Notes under the pieces: model-generated
Databases searched by the model: none
The model's input: only the letters and a program-made list of their open reading frames with translations
What the model was told of the DNA's origin: nothing
Part shown: piece after piece, positions 34,201-46,300 of the stretch
Numbering within the stretch: the first letter of the stretch is position 1
Layout of the letters: each line of letters opens with the position of its first letter
Made by a program: the position numbers and the translations under genes
Source: Enoplosus armatus
Taxonomy: Eukaryota; Chordata; Actinopteri; Centrarchiformes; Enoplosidae
Assembly: GCF_043641665.1 (NCBI RefSeq)
Contig: NC_092200.1
Location: forward strand, 19,055,423-19,119,422
Direction: 5' to 3'
DNA: 64,000 nt

Positions 34201-37200
34201 TTGGAACGTTAACGTGGAGTCAGTTAGCTGTGGGCTACAACATGAGCCCCCCCCCCCCACATTTGTGTACATTTTGGTAAATTGACCATTTAAAGGTATG
34301 CTGAATTAGCTATCAGCAGTTCATGTTTGCAGAGCGCCCATGGGCGTACAGACAGCCGTCACTGGATTATTTTGATACTGCAGAAAACATGATGATTCTA
34401 AAGCAAGTTTCTCAGAAACTGCTCTGAGGTTGATTTCGTGATGGATATCACACAATTTTGATTTGTGAAAAGACAAAAGTGTCCAAATTATTGAAATTCT
34501 GAACACGCGCAACTAATATGAATCTATTATATGTACCACAAAAAATAATGACAATATATAAAGGAGGCGGATTCAAGAAAACATACCAACACATTTCTTT
34601 TTGAGTAAATGTACTACCGTTATTTTCATGTATACTGATCTCAAATCTGCATGTGGTGTAGCGGTTGGTGGTGCTATGGGGCTTGCAGGTCAGTAAAACA
34701 ACTACAACCGTGGACTTTAATCATCTTGAACATTAATTCTGTAAAGAGAGGCAAAGTGTGCATGCATGTGTGCGCACATATCATACTATTGGCAAGCATT
34801 ATTAATACTGCAGGCGGTTAGAAGTGAACGTCACGACAGTAGTGAGTAAGACGACATCAGTAGTAAATAGTAGTAAAATGGCACAATAACAACGATATAT
34901 GGCAACAAGAGAAGGCAATTTCTGAAGGAATTGCGGTGTGAATGCCGGCTGTTGAAAAGCTGACACTAAACTGGATTGCTGGCTGTATGAAAAAGCAGCT
35001 GAATGAGTATGAAATATGTGGGAAATGCTCTCAATACAATGAATGGCATTTAAAAGTTGAATTAACCTCAGATTACATTAAAACATGTCAAGGTTTGAAT
35101 GGAGTTTCTAGCTCAAACTATGAATGAAGAGTAAAGACGCGAGGATGTCTCAGCGACGCTTCTGAGAACTCCAAAACTGGCTTGAGAATCATCATGTATG
35201 TTTGAGTGTCCAACTCCACGAATTAGCTCCGTGTGTCCACAGATGCAGTCAAAGGTCGCCATGGTGACGGTAACCAGTTCATTTCACTGAGATTTTAGCT
35301 CAGGCGCACCACTTGAAGTCCAGCTCACCAGGGAGAGACCGTTAGCTCCTGTCGTCTTAATAGAAACACTGTATAGAAACACCCCCCCCCCTTTCCTGGA
35401 AAAAATATTCCTTGAATATTTTGGAAAGTATGAAAGTTATGAATGAGAAAAATGAACAGCCCTTGTGTCCTAATTGAGCTGAATATTTTGATATTTGAAT
35501 GAAGTTTCTACATTGAAAAATAAGGAAGGAGTGGCATGCCAAAAAAAAATAGCAGCAGAAATAATAATGTTTATAGTAATATTTTTTTTGTCTGGCTTTC
35601 CCTAGCAGCAGCAGCAGCAGCACCAGACCTAGAGCTGGGAAACCTATTCTCGAAACGGTTCCTGTTCACTTATCCACTTAGGCCAGCGGGTAGGAGTAAG
35701 TGGCCCTTGAGTCCAACAAATAGCTCCTGAGTTCCTTGCACACTCCCTGTTTTTGTTTGAAGAGGTGGCGAGTGAGAGGCTTTGATTCAGGGAGCTCCCC
35801 AAGCTCTTCTTTTTTTCATACGGTTCACACTGTAGGCTGGCTGCGAACGGAGCCCGGAGAGACTTAATCAACTCCATATCCACGATCAAACCAGGCTTTG
35901 AAGCGCGGTCTGCTGACCCTTTGTTGCTAAATCTGTAAAGGTAAATAGACCCTTGAGCCTTGTGGAAAATAACATAATTAACATCTCGAGTTTCCCAAAA
36001 TTAATTCTTATGATGAAAAGTCCGGGTCACAACCGACTGGCTGATATCTGAGAAATGATCAAGCTTTCCGCTCTCTACAGTATGTAATAATCCAGTAAAT
36101 GATGGCGGCGGGTTCCATTTAGCTGCTTCAGCTTCAGGGTCCTGGTATTGTGCATGATGGCTCACTGTCTCACTTACTGGGACACTTAAATACAACGGGG
36201 CCATTGTTAACTTTATCTTTAAGTCTCTTAAATGTATGAAAATGGTAAATAAAACTAAATGCCCTTCACAAAATTCTAGAGCCCAAGTTGACATGTTTGA
36301 TATTGCTGGTTTTGTCTGACCAATGATCCAGAAGCCAAAGAGATTTAACGTGTCAATTAAGGCAAAATGTGTTTGAGAAGCTGGCTGGGGTTTTACAAAT
36401 ACTGCCCCCTCTCTCCTCCCCAGGTGAGCGCGGCGTTCAAGAGGAAGGTCCAGAATAAGATCAAAGATCTCCTCCAGCAGATGGAGGAGGGCCTGAAGAC
36501 GGCCGACCCCCACGACTTCTCCACTTACACCGGCTGGACAGGTCTGTCGCCAAGCACTGTACAACTGGTGAAAGACATGCCAATTCCGTGTGTCAGGTTC
36601 AGACTGTGACTGATCCCCGCTATCTTCCTATCTTCACCGGCAGGCATCGCCTTGCTGTACCTCCAGCTGCACCGGGTGTCCCACGACGCCTCCCACCTGC
36701 AGAGGGCACTGGACTACGTGAAGAGGACCATGAGGATCCTGAATGGCCGCAAAGTGACGTTCCTGTGCGGCGACGCGGGGCCGCTGGCGGTGGGCGCGGT
36801 GGTCCACCACAAACTGAACAACGATGCCGACAGTCAAGACTGCCTGTCCAGGTGAGAGGCCGGGACTGTGGATGTTGGTATGGATATGATTCAAAAAATA
36901 AAGAGCCAGAGTTCCCGAGTTTTATTTACCAGCAGCTGAATATAGTTAACCCTGAAGTTAACCACAACTCTGCCCAAAGGAGGCTCCCTCGCGTTCCCTC
37001 GACCAGGCTGCACGATTATGGCCAAATTGATAAATACGATTATTTGGATCTATATTGAGATCATTTATCGCGATTATTATTCATTGATTTTAGGGACCAA
37101 ATATTTTTATTGCACTTTCACGTTCAAATAAACAGAGCGCCGCTTTCACTTGTGGTGTTTAGCACTCTTTGCATACGATTTGTTCTTGCTCACGCTGGTC

Positions 37201-37533
37201 CAAGCTGGCTGTTAGTTTAGGAAGCGCTTGACTTGATGTGCAGCTGAGTTTTCTATGAGCAGGGCGAGCGTTTTAAACGTCAATATATATCGCATTCGAT
37301 CGTGCTCATTTAATTGTGGGAAGCCAAAATCGTATATTAATCGAGATTATTATTTGATTCATTGTGCAGCCCTACTCCATACCCTAAAACATCCCCCTTA
37401 TGGAATGAATTAACTGGAGCCATAAAAGTGGCCTCTCTTATGCTATATACTTGTGGGGTGGCTGCCCAAGTACAGCGCTGCGTCTTTAATGGTAACCGCA
37501 ACCCTGTCAACGTTTCTTGATCTAACACCAGAG

Positions 37534-37628
<95 letters not shown>

Positions 37629-40268
37629 ATCGGTCAGGCTCCTCCAGCTGCAGCGGCCCGTGCTGAGTTCTGACTCTGAGATGCCGGATGAGCTGCTGTA
37701 TGGCCGGGCTGGCTACCTGTATGCTCTGCTCTACGTCAACAAAGAGATAGGAGCCGACACGGTGGATGAGAGCATCATTACGAAGGTGAGACACACACAC
37801 ACACATGCATGCATGTATTTTTAAATGTATACCCTTAGTTATGCTAATGTGTAAAACTTTGCTCAGTGCAAGTTTTAACTCAACATCTAGTCCTCATGAA
37901 GCATGAACATGTTGCGGATTTTGGTCTTGGACTCCCATCTGAGACGCAGATCTTCATTACGGTGCAGCAGAATACTGAATTCAGATGTGTAAAGCTTCTC
38001 CTTTCACTGTCAGAGCCGTCCGTAAGTAGTAGTAGTAGTCCATAATCGATGTCAGGCTGGGTTGAAAGTAACCCAAGCTCGTATTAATAGCTATGGGCCA
38101 GCTATTGGTCACCACTCTGTCGGAGGTTGACCACAATGACCGGAGATCAGCCCCCATGTACCACCACAGGGTTCATTTTGGCTCCCGATTTTGAATGTGT
38201 CGCTAACGTTACTAGCTAGCCAGTCCAACTGCCCTCGTGCAAGAAAATAAGACTTGTAACATTAACACATTAGATACGATAAGGCATTCTTTTTTTTTTT
38301 CATCCAACTAAGAGGTGTAAACAAAATAATGTAGAAAATACCATTTTTGCCCTTTGTTTTGAAAAATGTAAACATTCAGCAGTGGCTCATAATTCTCACT
38401 GTAACAGTTAAAGCACCCAAATACTGACATATTGTCGTATATCTATGCTTAAACTCCTGTCGCATTAGTTTTAGTACTTTGGCACGGTCCGACTCTGCAG
38501 TGAGAGGCTGCCTGGACGCTGTGGGGAAGAGGACTCGCCTCCCAGTCTGGGTTGGACTCGTTCCGCTAATCGCTAAAAATGAACTATTTTGCTGCAGTCG
38601 GCACCATCTTTAATGGCTGCTTGACAAACTATGTAATGGAGACACTAATATCTGCCGATATATCAGCCTGACCGATAGCTGTAGTTTATGTCCATACATA
38701 AAGAGGAAGTGTGTCACCTTCACCTCTGCTCTCTCTCTCTATAGCAGAGGAGGTGAAACTTCAGATGATAGACACAACGATTTTTTTTGAATGTCACAAT
38801 GCATCTATTAGAAGAAAAATGGACTAGTACCAAGGTGCAGAGGACACACACACACACACACACAGTCGATGATAATCCCTCCACACTCTATTTTGATTAT
38901 TTATTTAAGCACGCACACACTCACTGCAGACACCGCAGGACCAGCTGTCACATTTGGTAAAGTGCCAGGCCAAAACACATGTACTGTTCACACACACACA
39001 CTCACACACACACACACAGTGACAGAAGGGCCGCGAGAGTAGGCAGCAGCAGTGGGCTCACAGACGCAGAAGTGTTAGATGGAGATGTTATTATGACTAA
39101 TGAAGGAATAAAAATGTGAAACTTTAAAGCTCCCGTTTCCCATTTTTCATTCTCCTACTCACTGGGGTATTTGTGTGTGTGTGTGTATTACACATAGTTT
39201 TCTGCTTGGGTTGGTCATGAGCATTACTTTGTCTCCTCTGACTGACAGCTTGTGGCATAGAGTGCTGAAAAAGACAGTTTCAGCAGAGGGTTTATGTTTG
39301 TTTTTTCCACCAGCAGATTGTCTATTGTTACACAGTTCCTCCACTTTGTGCCAGCTCGAAGAAAAATGAGAAAAAAGTACAAAGGTTTTGTGTGTATTCC
39401 AGAAAACATCAACTTAATGCCGATCTCCGTGATTTTTACTGGAAAGTCAAGTGGGAAAATGTTAAAGGTTGAAAGACAGTATCTTAAAATCCCTGACTGT
39501 TGACATCGTCTGACAGGATATATCGTCATTTTGACCAACCTTAGATGATGGTACTCGAGTAAAGATCTGGCCATCCTCAAAACTGTTCCTCCTCCTGGTA
39601 TCAGGTATATATCAATACCAATAGTCATAGCAATCTGACTTTTAACAGCCCCCTTTTTTTTTTTTTTGGCCTTTTAAAGGCAACGTTCCGATCACTCAGA
39701 TCTTCTTTAGGTGAATAAGATTAATATTGGCCCAGTATGCCGATGAACTCTATATGACGTAGCAGGCTGCTGTCCGGGCTCCAGCGACTGCTTATGTCAG
39801 CATGTCCTGACAGCCCTGACTTAACTTGAACATCCAGCCTGTTCAATCCTCTTGCCGCTGAATCCCACGGGCTTCGCTTCTTGTTTTGCAGTGATTTGAT
39901 TTACGCTGCGAACAGATTAATTCCCCCTAAATTCCATTTTCTCCCTTCAAGAGACACAGTTGACTGCTTATTTGAATGCATATAGAAGCCCATGAAGATG
40001 CATGTGTGTGCATACATTTAAATGAAAATGTTTTCTCAAAAGAAGTGTAATTCCTCCACGCTCCAAGTGAACGTTGGCAGTATAGCTGAGTGTAGATGTA
40101 CAGGACGTGTAAATGAGCTAGCTGGCTGTAAATCTGCTCTGTCATGAGGGAGGCAGTGCTGCTGCTGCTGCTGCAGAACTGTTTTCCTTTCTTTTCCACT
40201 CACTCCATCCTGCATGGGGACAGCAAACTGCTGACTCAGAACCCCCAGCCCCTAGACCTACCCTCCCC

Positions 40269-40325
<57 letters not shown>

Positions 40326-43300
40326 TGCACTGTATAGGCAACACAGCTGAACAGAAACCCACAGCGTGGCTTGTAAAAACACCCTCAACACAGCCTGAAA
40401 TGTGACTACTAAAACGCGCCACCAACCTAACATAAAACCCCACTATCTGGTCCTTAATCAATCCAAGCTGCACACAGCAATACATAAACGCATGCGCAAA
40501 CCATTTTAGCGTAGAGCTGAATTAAGAGCGTCGTCTTGGTGAATGCCAGTCTCAGAATCTGATTCTGATCCCTAAAAATGTTGCATTCTCCTGCATTTGT
40601 TTTCCTAAAATACATGATAAAGAGACAGGAGCTGAAACGGCTTGTTTCAGACAGAGGGTGAACTGGGGGGGGGGGGGCTGCATGAAGGGCCAATAGAAGA
40701 TAAATCAGGCCTTTTTGGAACTGCGAATCATGCAAAACTCCTCTAGTGGAATCCCAAAAATATAGAGCTGGAAATGAGCATAATAGCTCCCCTTTAAAGG
40801 GGAACCCAAACTCCTGACACAAGACTATAGTCTTTATTAGTTGTATTGAGTTCTACACGTGCCTAAAACTGAGACCAGGGAACCCTGACTGAACTCAATT
40901 TCGGAACTGAAACCTGATGCAGTCGTGGGTCAGGTAGCAGAAACATCCGCAGCACATGCTGATATTGCGCCTGTAGAGAAAGGGATCGGACCTCTGGCTT
41001 CCCTATTATTGAGTTTAGCTGTTGACCTTCTCCGCTAATTTTTTCTTCCTCTCAGGGCATGCTTGGCCCTCTGTTTGCTTTCCCCACATTCGCTCTTTCA
41101 TTCCGGGAGGCGGTGATGCATGTGTGTAGGGCTCCGTTAGCCCTAAACAGATTTCAAATGTCAGTGGAGTCTACCGTGTCTTTTTAAGGCTAGCCTTTTC
41201 TTTTACTGTTACATTTACACATTCATAGTCTTGACCTTTCTTGCTTCTTTTACATTTTAATGCTCAGCATGAGAAAGAGCATCATGCATGTGGAGCATAA
41301 ACTTGATGTAATTCCAAATTTCTATAAATAATCTCTGTCCAGCAGTCTTGTACTGAATTACGAGGCGACTGAGAACAGTGAGAGACATGGATGTTAATTC
41401 TGTATAATTAAAAATATACTTAAATTGGAAGTGACGAGTTCACACAGTTCATCACCTTGCATTGCTGGGAAACTTAGAATGTTAGACTTCAGCCTCTCAT
41501 TGCTTTAGTATTTGTCCTTTACTGGATAAAGTTTCACTTCACGCCTTTGTGTTTGACTCTGTGGACAAATGAGTGGCTCTGAGGACACTTCAAACAGCGT
41601 ATGAATGGTAAAAATACAAGCAGAGCACGGGAGCATGGGCCAGAACACTATTGAAAGCTGAGCTCCGATCAAGAGAAACTAAAGTACTTGTAGTACTTGC
41701 CAGAGTCTGAGCTAAAAGCAGATTATTGAGGATTTCGGGAAGCGTTGTTCCTGCACTATGCAAGACCCTGTGAACCCTCCTGAAGAAGGAAATCTCTCAA
41801 CAACAGTGCCATTTCTGCACATCCATACATATTATTAACTGGTGTGCCACAATCTTCAATCAATCTTCAATCAATCTCTTGATTTAATTCAGGGTTGTAA
41901 TAAACGTCATCATTCAAAATCTCTTATCGTTGGAGTCTGAAGTTTGTTAAGTATGACACTGCAAAATGTCCAGTCTATAACATAATCCTGGCTAATGTCT
42001 GGAACATGTTTTTATGTTTGACTAACCAGTGTTAATATTTGATATAATGATATTTGAGTACAAATGGTAGAAGAAACAGACGACACACTGCAAAGAAAAT
42101 TCTTACTAACAGTTAAGGCCCTCAAATGCTGGAATATTGTCAATAAAAACAAATGAATAACAACCAGGATCAAGATTCGTTGTTCTATAACTGTATGTTT
42201 CTGCATTGCGCTGGCTGTGAAAACCAGTTCCCCCCTCTCCGGGACAATGTGTCTAAATGTAATCTAATCGCTCCAATCCTCAGGTGGTGACGGCCATCGT
42301 GGAATCGGGGAAGAACATGTCAGCAGAGCAGAAGAAGACGGATCGCTGCCCTTTGCTCTACGAGTGGCACAAGAAGCAGTACATCGGTGCTGCCCACGGC
42401 CTGGCCGGCATCTATTGCATGCTCATGCAGGTAAGAGAGGGGGAGAGGCAGAATGCAGTGTTTTCCCACTGGCTGAGAATTTTACTTGGTGGTGGTGGAC
42501 GGCGCGGCAGCTTTGTGACGGTCCGGTTCAGTAATCAACTACCCATAGTCCGGAGGCGAGGGTAGATGGGTAGATGGACCTAGTAGAGTCTATGTATGGG
42601 CAACACTGGAATGGGAACCAGTGGTTTCTTGTTGTGATCTATGATCAATGTGGGTTTTTGGTCCTTCGGTCAACTGCAGAGTTGGTGATTATTCTCTGTG
42701 GGTTCGTCACTGCCAGCCCCCCAATTTTATTTATATGGCGCCAAATCATAACAAACAGCAGGTCTAGACCGTACTCTTTCAGATATTATTACAGAGACCC
42801 AGCAGTTCTCACCATGAGCGTGCACTTGGTGACAGCGGCGAGGAAGAACTTCCTTTTTAACAGGAAGAAACCTTGAGCAGGTCCAGGCTCAGTTAAAGTA
42901 CATTATTATAGACATTTGTGTCTATAAGTAATGTGTTGCAAACTCATGTTCCAAACGTTCATTTCTCTCATTTTCCCATTTTCTTAGATTGCAGAAACAA
43001 TTATAGGGAATTGTAGGAAAAGATGGTTTAAATACGTAGGCCAGTATATTGGCACTTGCGATATTGATACTTACTGTCGATCCGTCAGAATTAGGACCAC
43101 ATTGCCCATAAACCCTGTTGCAATAAAGATAAGGTCAAACCCTCCTGGCACAGCTCTGCCATTTATGGTAATGTGTCTAAATGTTGGCAAAATACAGCAG
43201 ACTCTTTTCAGTCATCAAATTCTCCAGTGACTCAGCTTCATTATTGGCAAGAGAACCATCTTTTAAAGCGTCCCAGTGTACAGTGCAGCAAGAAACATCC

Positions 43301-46300
43301 ATCAGTAGGTCAGTGGTTTAATGTTGGCGTTTGAAGGGTCTTACTGTCCTCTGTTCCTGTTCACTGATGTTCTCATTAACACGCTGAAGTCCTTGCGGGA
43401 AATGAATAATTCATGTCTACTTCAATCTGAGGGTGTGTGTTGCTTCCATTTGGACCAGTTAAAGCTACAGTAGGCAATATTATTGAGTTACAATTTTGGT
43501 TGAAATAACTCATTTTGACCATTGCATGTCACTAAACAACATCTAATTGAAGGGCTCCTTTTAAGAAAATGTATGTCTGTGAGCACCCGCCCCCCTTTTG
43601 TATTTAGCCTTTCAAAAAACTGGACCAGGTCTGAATCAAACAACCAGTCAGGGTAATCAGGGGGTTCTGTGTCTTGATCCCTCTCTTCCAACTGTTCAGC
43701 TGTGCAGTTTGTGCAGTTTTGGGAAAACATTTTCTTTCCAGGTAGCACCCCTAAGCAATATTGGAAACGTGTCTGCCAGCAGAAATTCAGCCGAACTTTG
43801 TCTCTGTCTGTCTCCAGCCAGGAGCAAGGGTCCATGCAGACATTCTGTCGGAGTTGGTCCGTCCCAGCATCGACTACGTCCGCCACAAGAGGTTCCGTTC
43901 GGGGAACTTCCCGTCGTCGCTGAGCAACGAGAGTGACCGGCTGGTCCACTGGTGCCACGGCGCCCCTGGCGTCATCCATCTGCTCATCATGGCTCATAAG
44001 GTGAGACCCGCTCATGCTTTGTATCACGTGGGTCCGCGTTGAAACAGCTGAACAACATCAAGTATCTGCCTGAAGTGATCCAGACATTATGAAACCGCCC
44101 CGTCCGTCTGAACAACACTGACACCTTGTGGTATGGCTTTGCACTGCATGGACAGTATAAGGTGTTACCATATATGTTGAAACGTGTAGTATGTGGCCAT
44201 TTTCAAGAGAACAGTTGTAAAAGTGCCTAGTCTTTTTTATTTAACTCACACTTTATCTTGTCGACAGATGGGATATGAACCCCCCCCCCCCCCCCGCTGA
44301 TTAAACACCAGCTATCTTTCATTTCAGTAGCCTTGCCAGTGCATACACACATACACACACATACTGCAGTAATGCATTGTAGACTCATTTTCTTCTTTTC
44401 CTTGCCCATTAGGGAGGGCCGCTTGGCAGCTAATGCGCTGCCATTCTGGCATTCTCATTGCTCTCACTAATGCAGAGACTCTTTGGCACCACACAGAGAA
44501 CAAAGCACAATGGGAGACACGACTGCTTATCGCGGTCACACGATTGACTTGTTCGCAACAGAGCTTCCATTTGAAGAATCCGGGAGCACAGGAAGATGTC
44601 AAAGGCTCCAAGGAGTGCTGCATCGCTCTTGTTGCTATGCAACACAACAGCTTGTCAATAATACCAGCCACATGATTCATTTGCTCACCTTAAAGGCCCC
44701 ATGAAATATGAAATGATGATATATTTCCCTTTTGAAACGGGTCAAAGAGGGGGTCATTCTTTTTTTTTTTTTGTCCTCATCTGTTATTTACCAATCACAA
44801 TGTATCCATCCAGTCTGAAATTCATTAAGGAACCATGCCTTTCATCTTAACAACCTTAACCAAACACAGTGGAAATGACACTACTACATGTGCACAAAAC
44901 AACAGAAAACACACACACACATTACCAGGTTATTACAGTGAATTTACTGAGGGCAGTTAAGTCAGTTGCAGGATTGTTAGTTAAGTCCATGACTGGTTGC
45001 CATATCTTGATAAATCCTTTGATATTGTCATGTGGGTCAGTTTTTCCAAAGGTGGTATTACCATAACATACTTACCACTGAGGGAGCATCTTTAGAAATC
45101 CAGAATTTAGGAATAGCATTTCTTGCTAAATATAGCAGTATTAGTTGTGCAGAGGGTGCAGGATGACATCAGCTCTGATGCGTACACTGTATTTCAGGAA
45201 GCAGCTGTATTCCAAGAAGCTCAAGTGCCCATTTCATAGGAGCGAGTTGTCACGCTGCCTAAAATGGCTGCACGTGTTCCAACTAGCGGCTAAGGAAAAC
45301 GATGTGCTAACTCTACTAGCTCGTTTTACTGGTATTTACTGGATCCCTGAATCATACACCTCTTCACGCAGAGGTGGAGTAACTCTGATCGGGATCAGGT
45401 TGAAAATGTTTGCCTGATAAACTGATAAAATGTTTCTGTCAGTCAACAAATTGATTACTAGTCTGCGATGCCAGGGGTCAGCACACCTAGGTCCCCGCCT
45501 GGCAAATGCACCCAACCCCAATGCCTATCGCTGTCAGTGGTGGGCCCACAAGGCTGCGCCCGACCGGGCCCCTAGGGTCAAGATCTGGCCACCAGATGGC
45601 TGGCAAGCTTCCCTCCCAGGTCTGGCTCCACAAGGGGGTCCCGGTTTCCCTATTGCGGGCGAGGTGCTGCAGCTCCCTCTTGGCCAATTCTGACGATTAA
45701 AATGATGTTAAATGGAGCATGAGTTCGACAGGCGGATTGGCGCGGCGTCAGCAGTAACGCGGCTGTTGTACCGAACCGTTGTGGTGAAGACGGATTCCAA
45801 CCCTCACCTGTCATGAGCTTTGGGCAGTGACCGAAGGAACGAGATGGCGGATACAAGCAGCTGAAATGTGTTTCTACCTTAGGGTGGCCGAGTTCATTCT
45901 TAGAAATAGGGTTGGGAGCTCGCTCGGAGTAGAGCCGCTGCTTATTCGCGTCAGAAGGAGACAGTTGAGGTGGTCCGGGCGTCTGATCAGGACGCCTCCT
46001 TGATGCCTTCTTTTGGAGGTTTTTTCCGGGCACATCCAACTGGTAGGAGACCCTGGGGTATAGACCCAGAACACGCTGGAGAGATCATTTATCTCCCCCC
46101 TAACTGCGAACGCGCTGAGGGACGCCTGGACTACCTCGCTTAGACTGCTGCCAGCTCCGTGAACACAGGCTGCTGCTTTTCAAAGCACTGCTTCCCGCTT
46201 GGAGCCATCGGGGACCTCACACTACTGCGGGAGGCTGGCTTTTATAATCACACCTAATCAGACAAATTGTCAGATATCCACTATGTTCACACTCATGTCT

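Larger units (their letters stand above)
31239..36423. other. lancl2 intron after coding exon 1 (5.2 kb)
   Basis: It holds the 35-bp minisatellite (31509-31820), the nested coiled-coil open frame (32701-33828), a candidate polyadenylation signal for that unit (34057-34062) and AT-rich sequence without further recognisable content up to exon 2. Confidence 0.85.

Noticed and set aside
36001..36564. 187-codon antisense frame overlapping lancl2 exon 2
   Set aside because: The part over exon 2 is the shadow of the real exon on the other strand; the rest is intronic and unrecognised.
38025..38230. Possible repeat with 'gggccagctattggtcaccac'
   Set aside because: It looks moderately complex, but I could not match it to any family or to another copy in the window.
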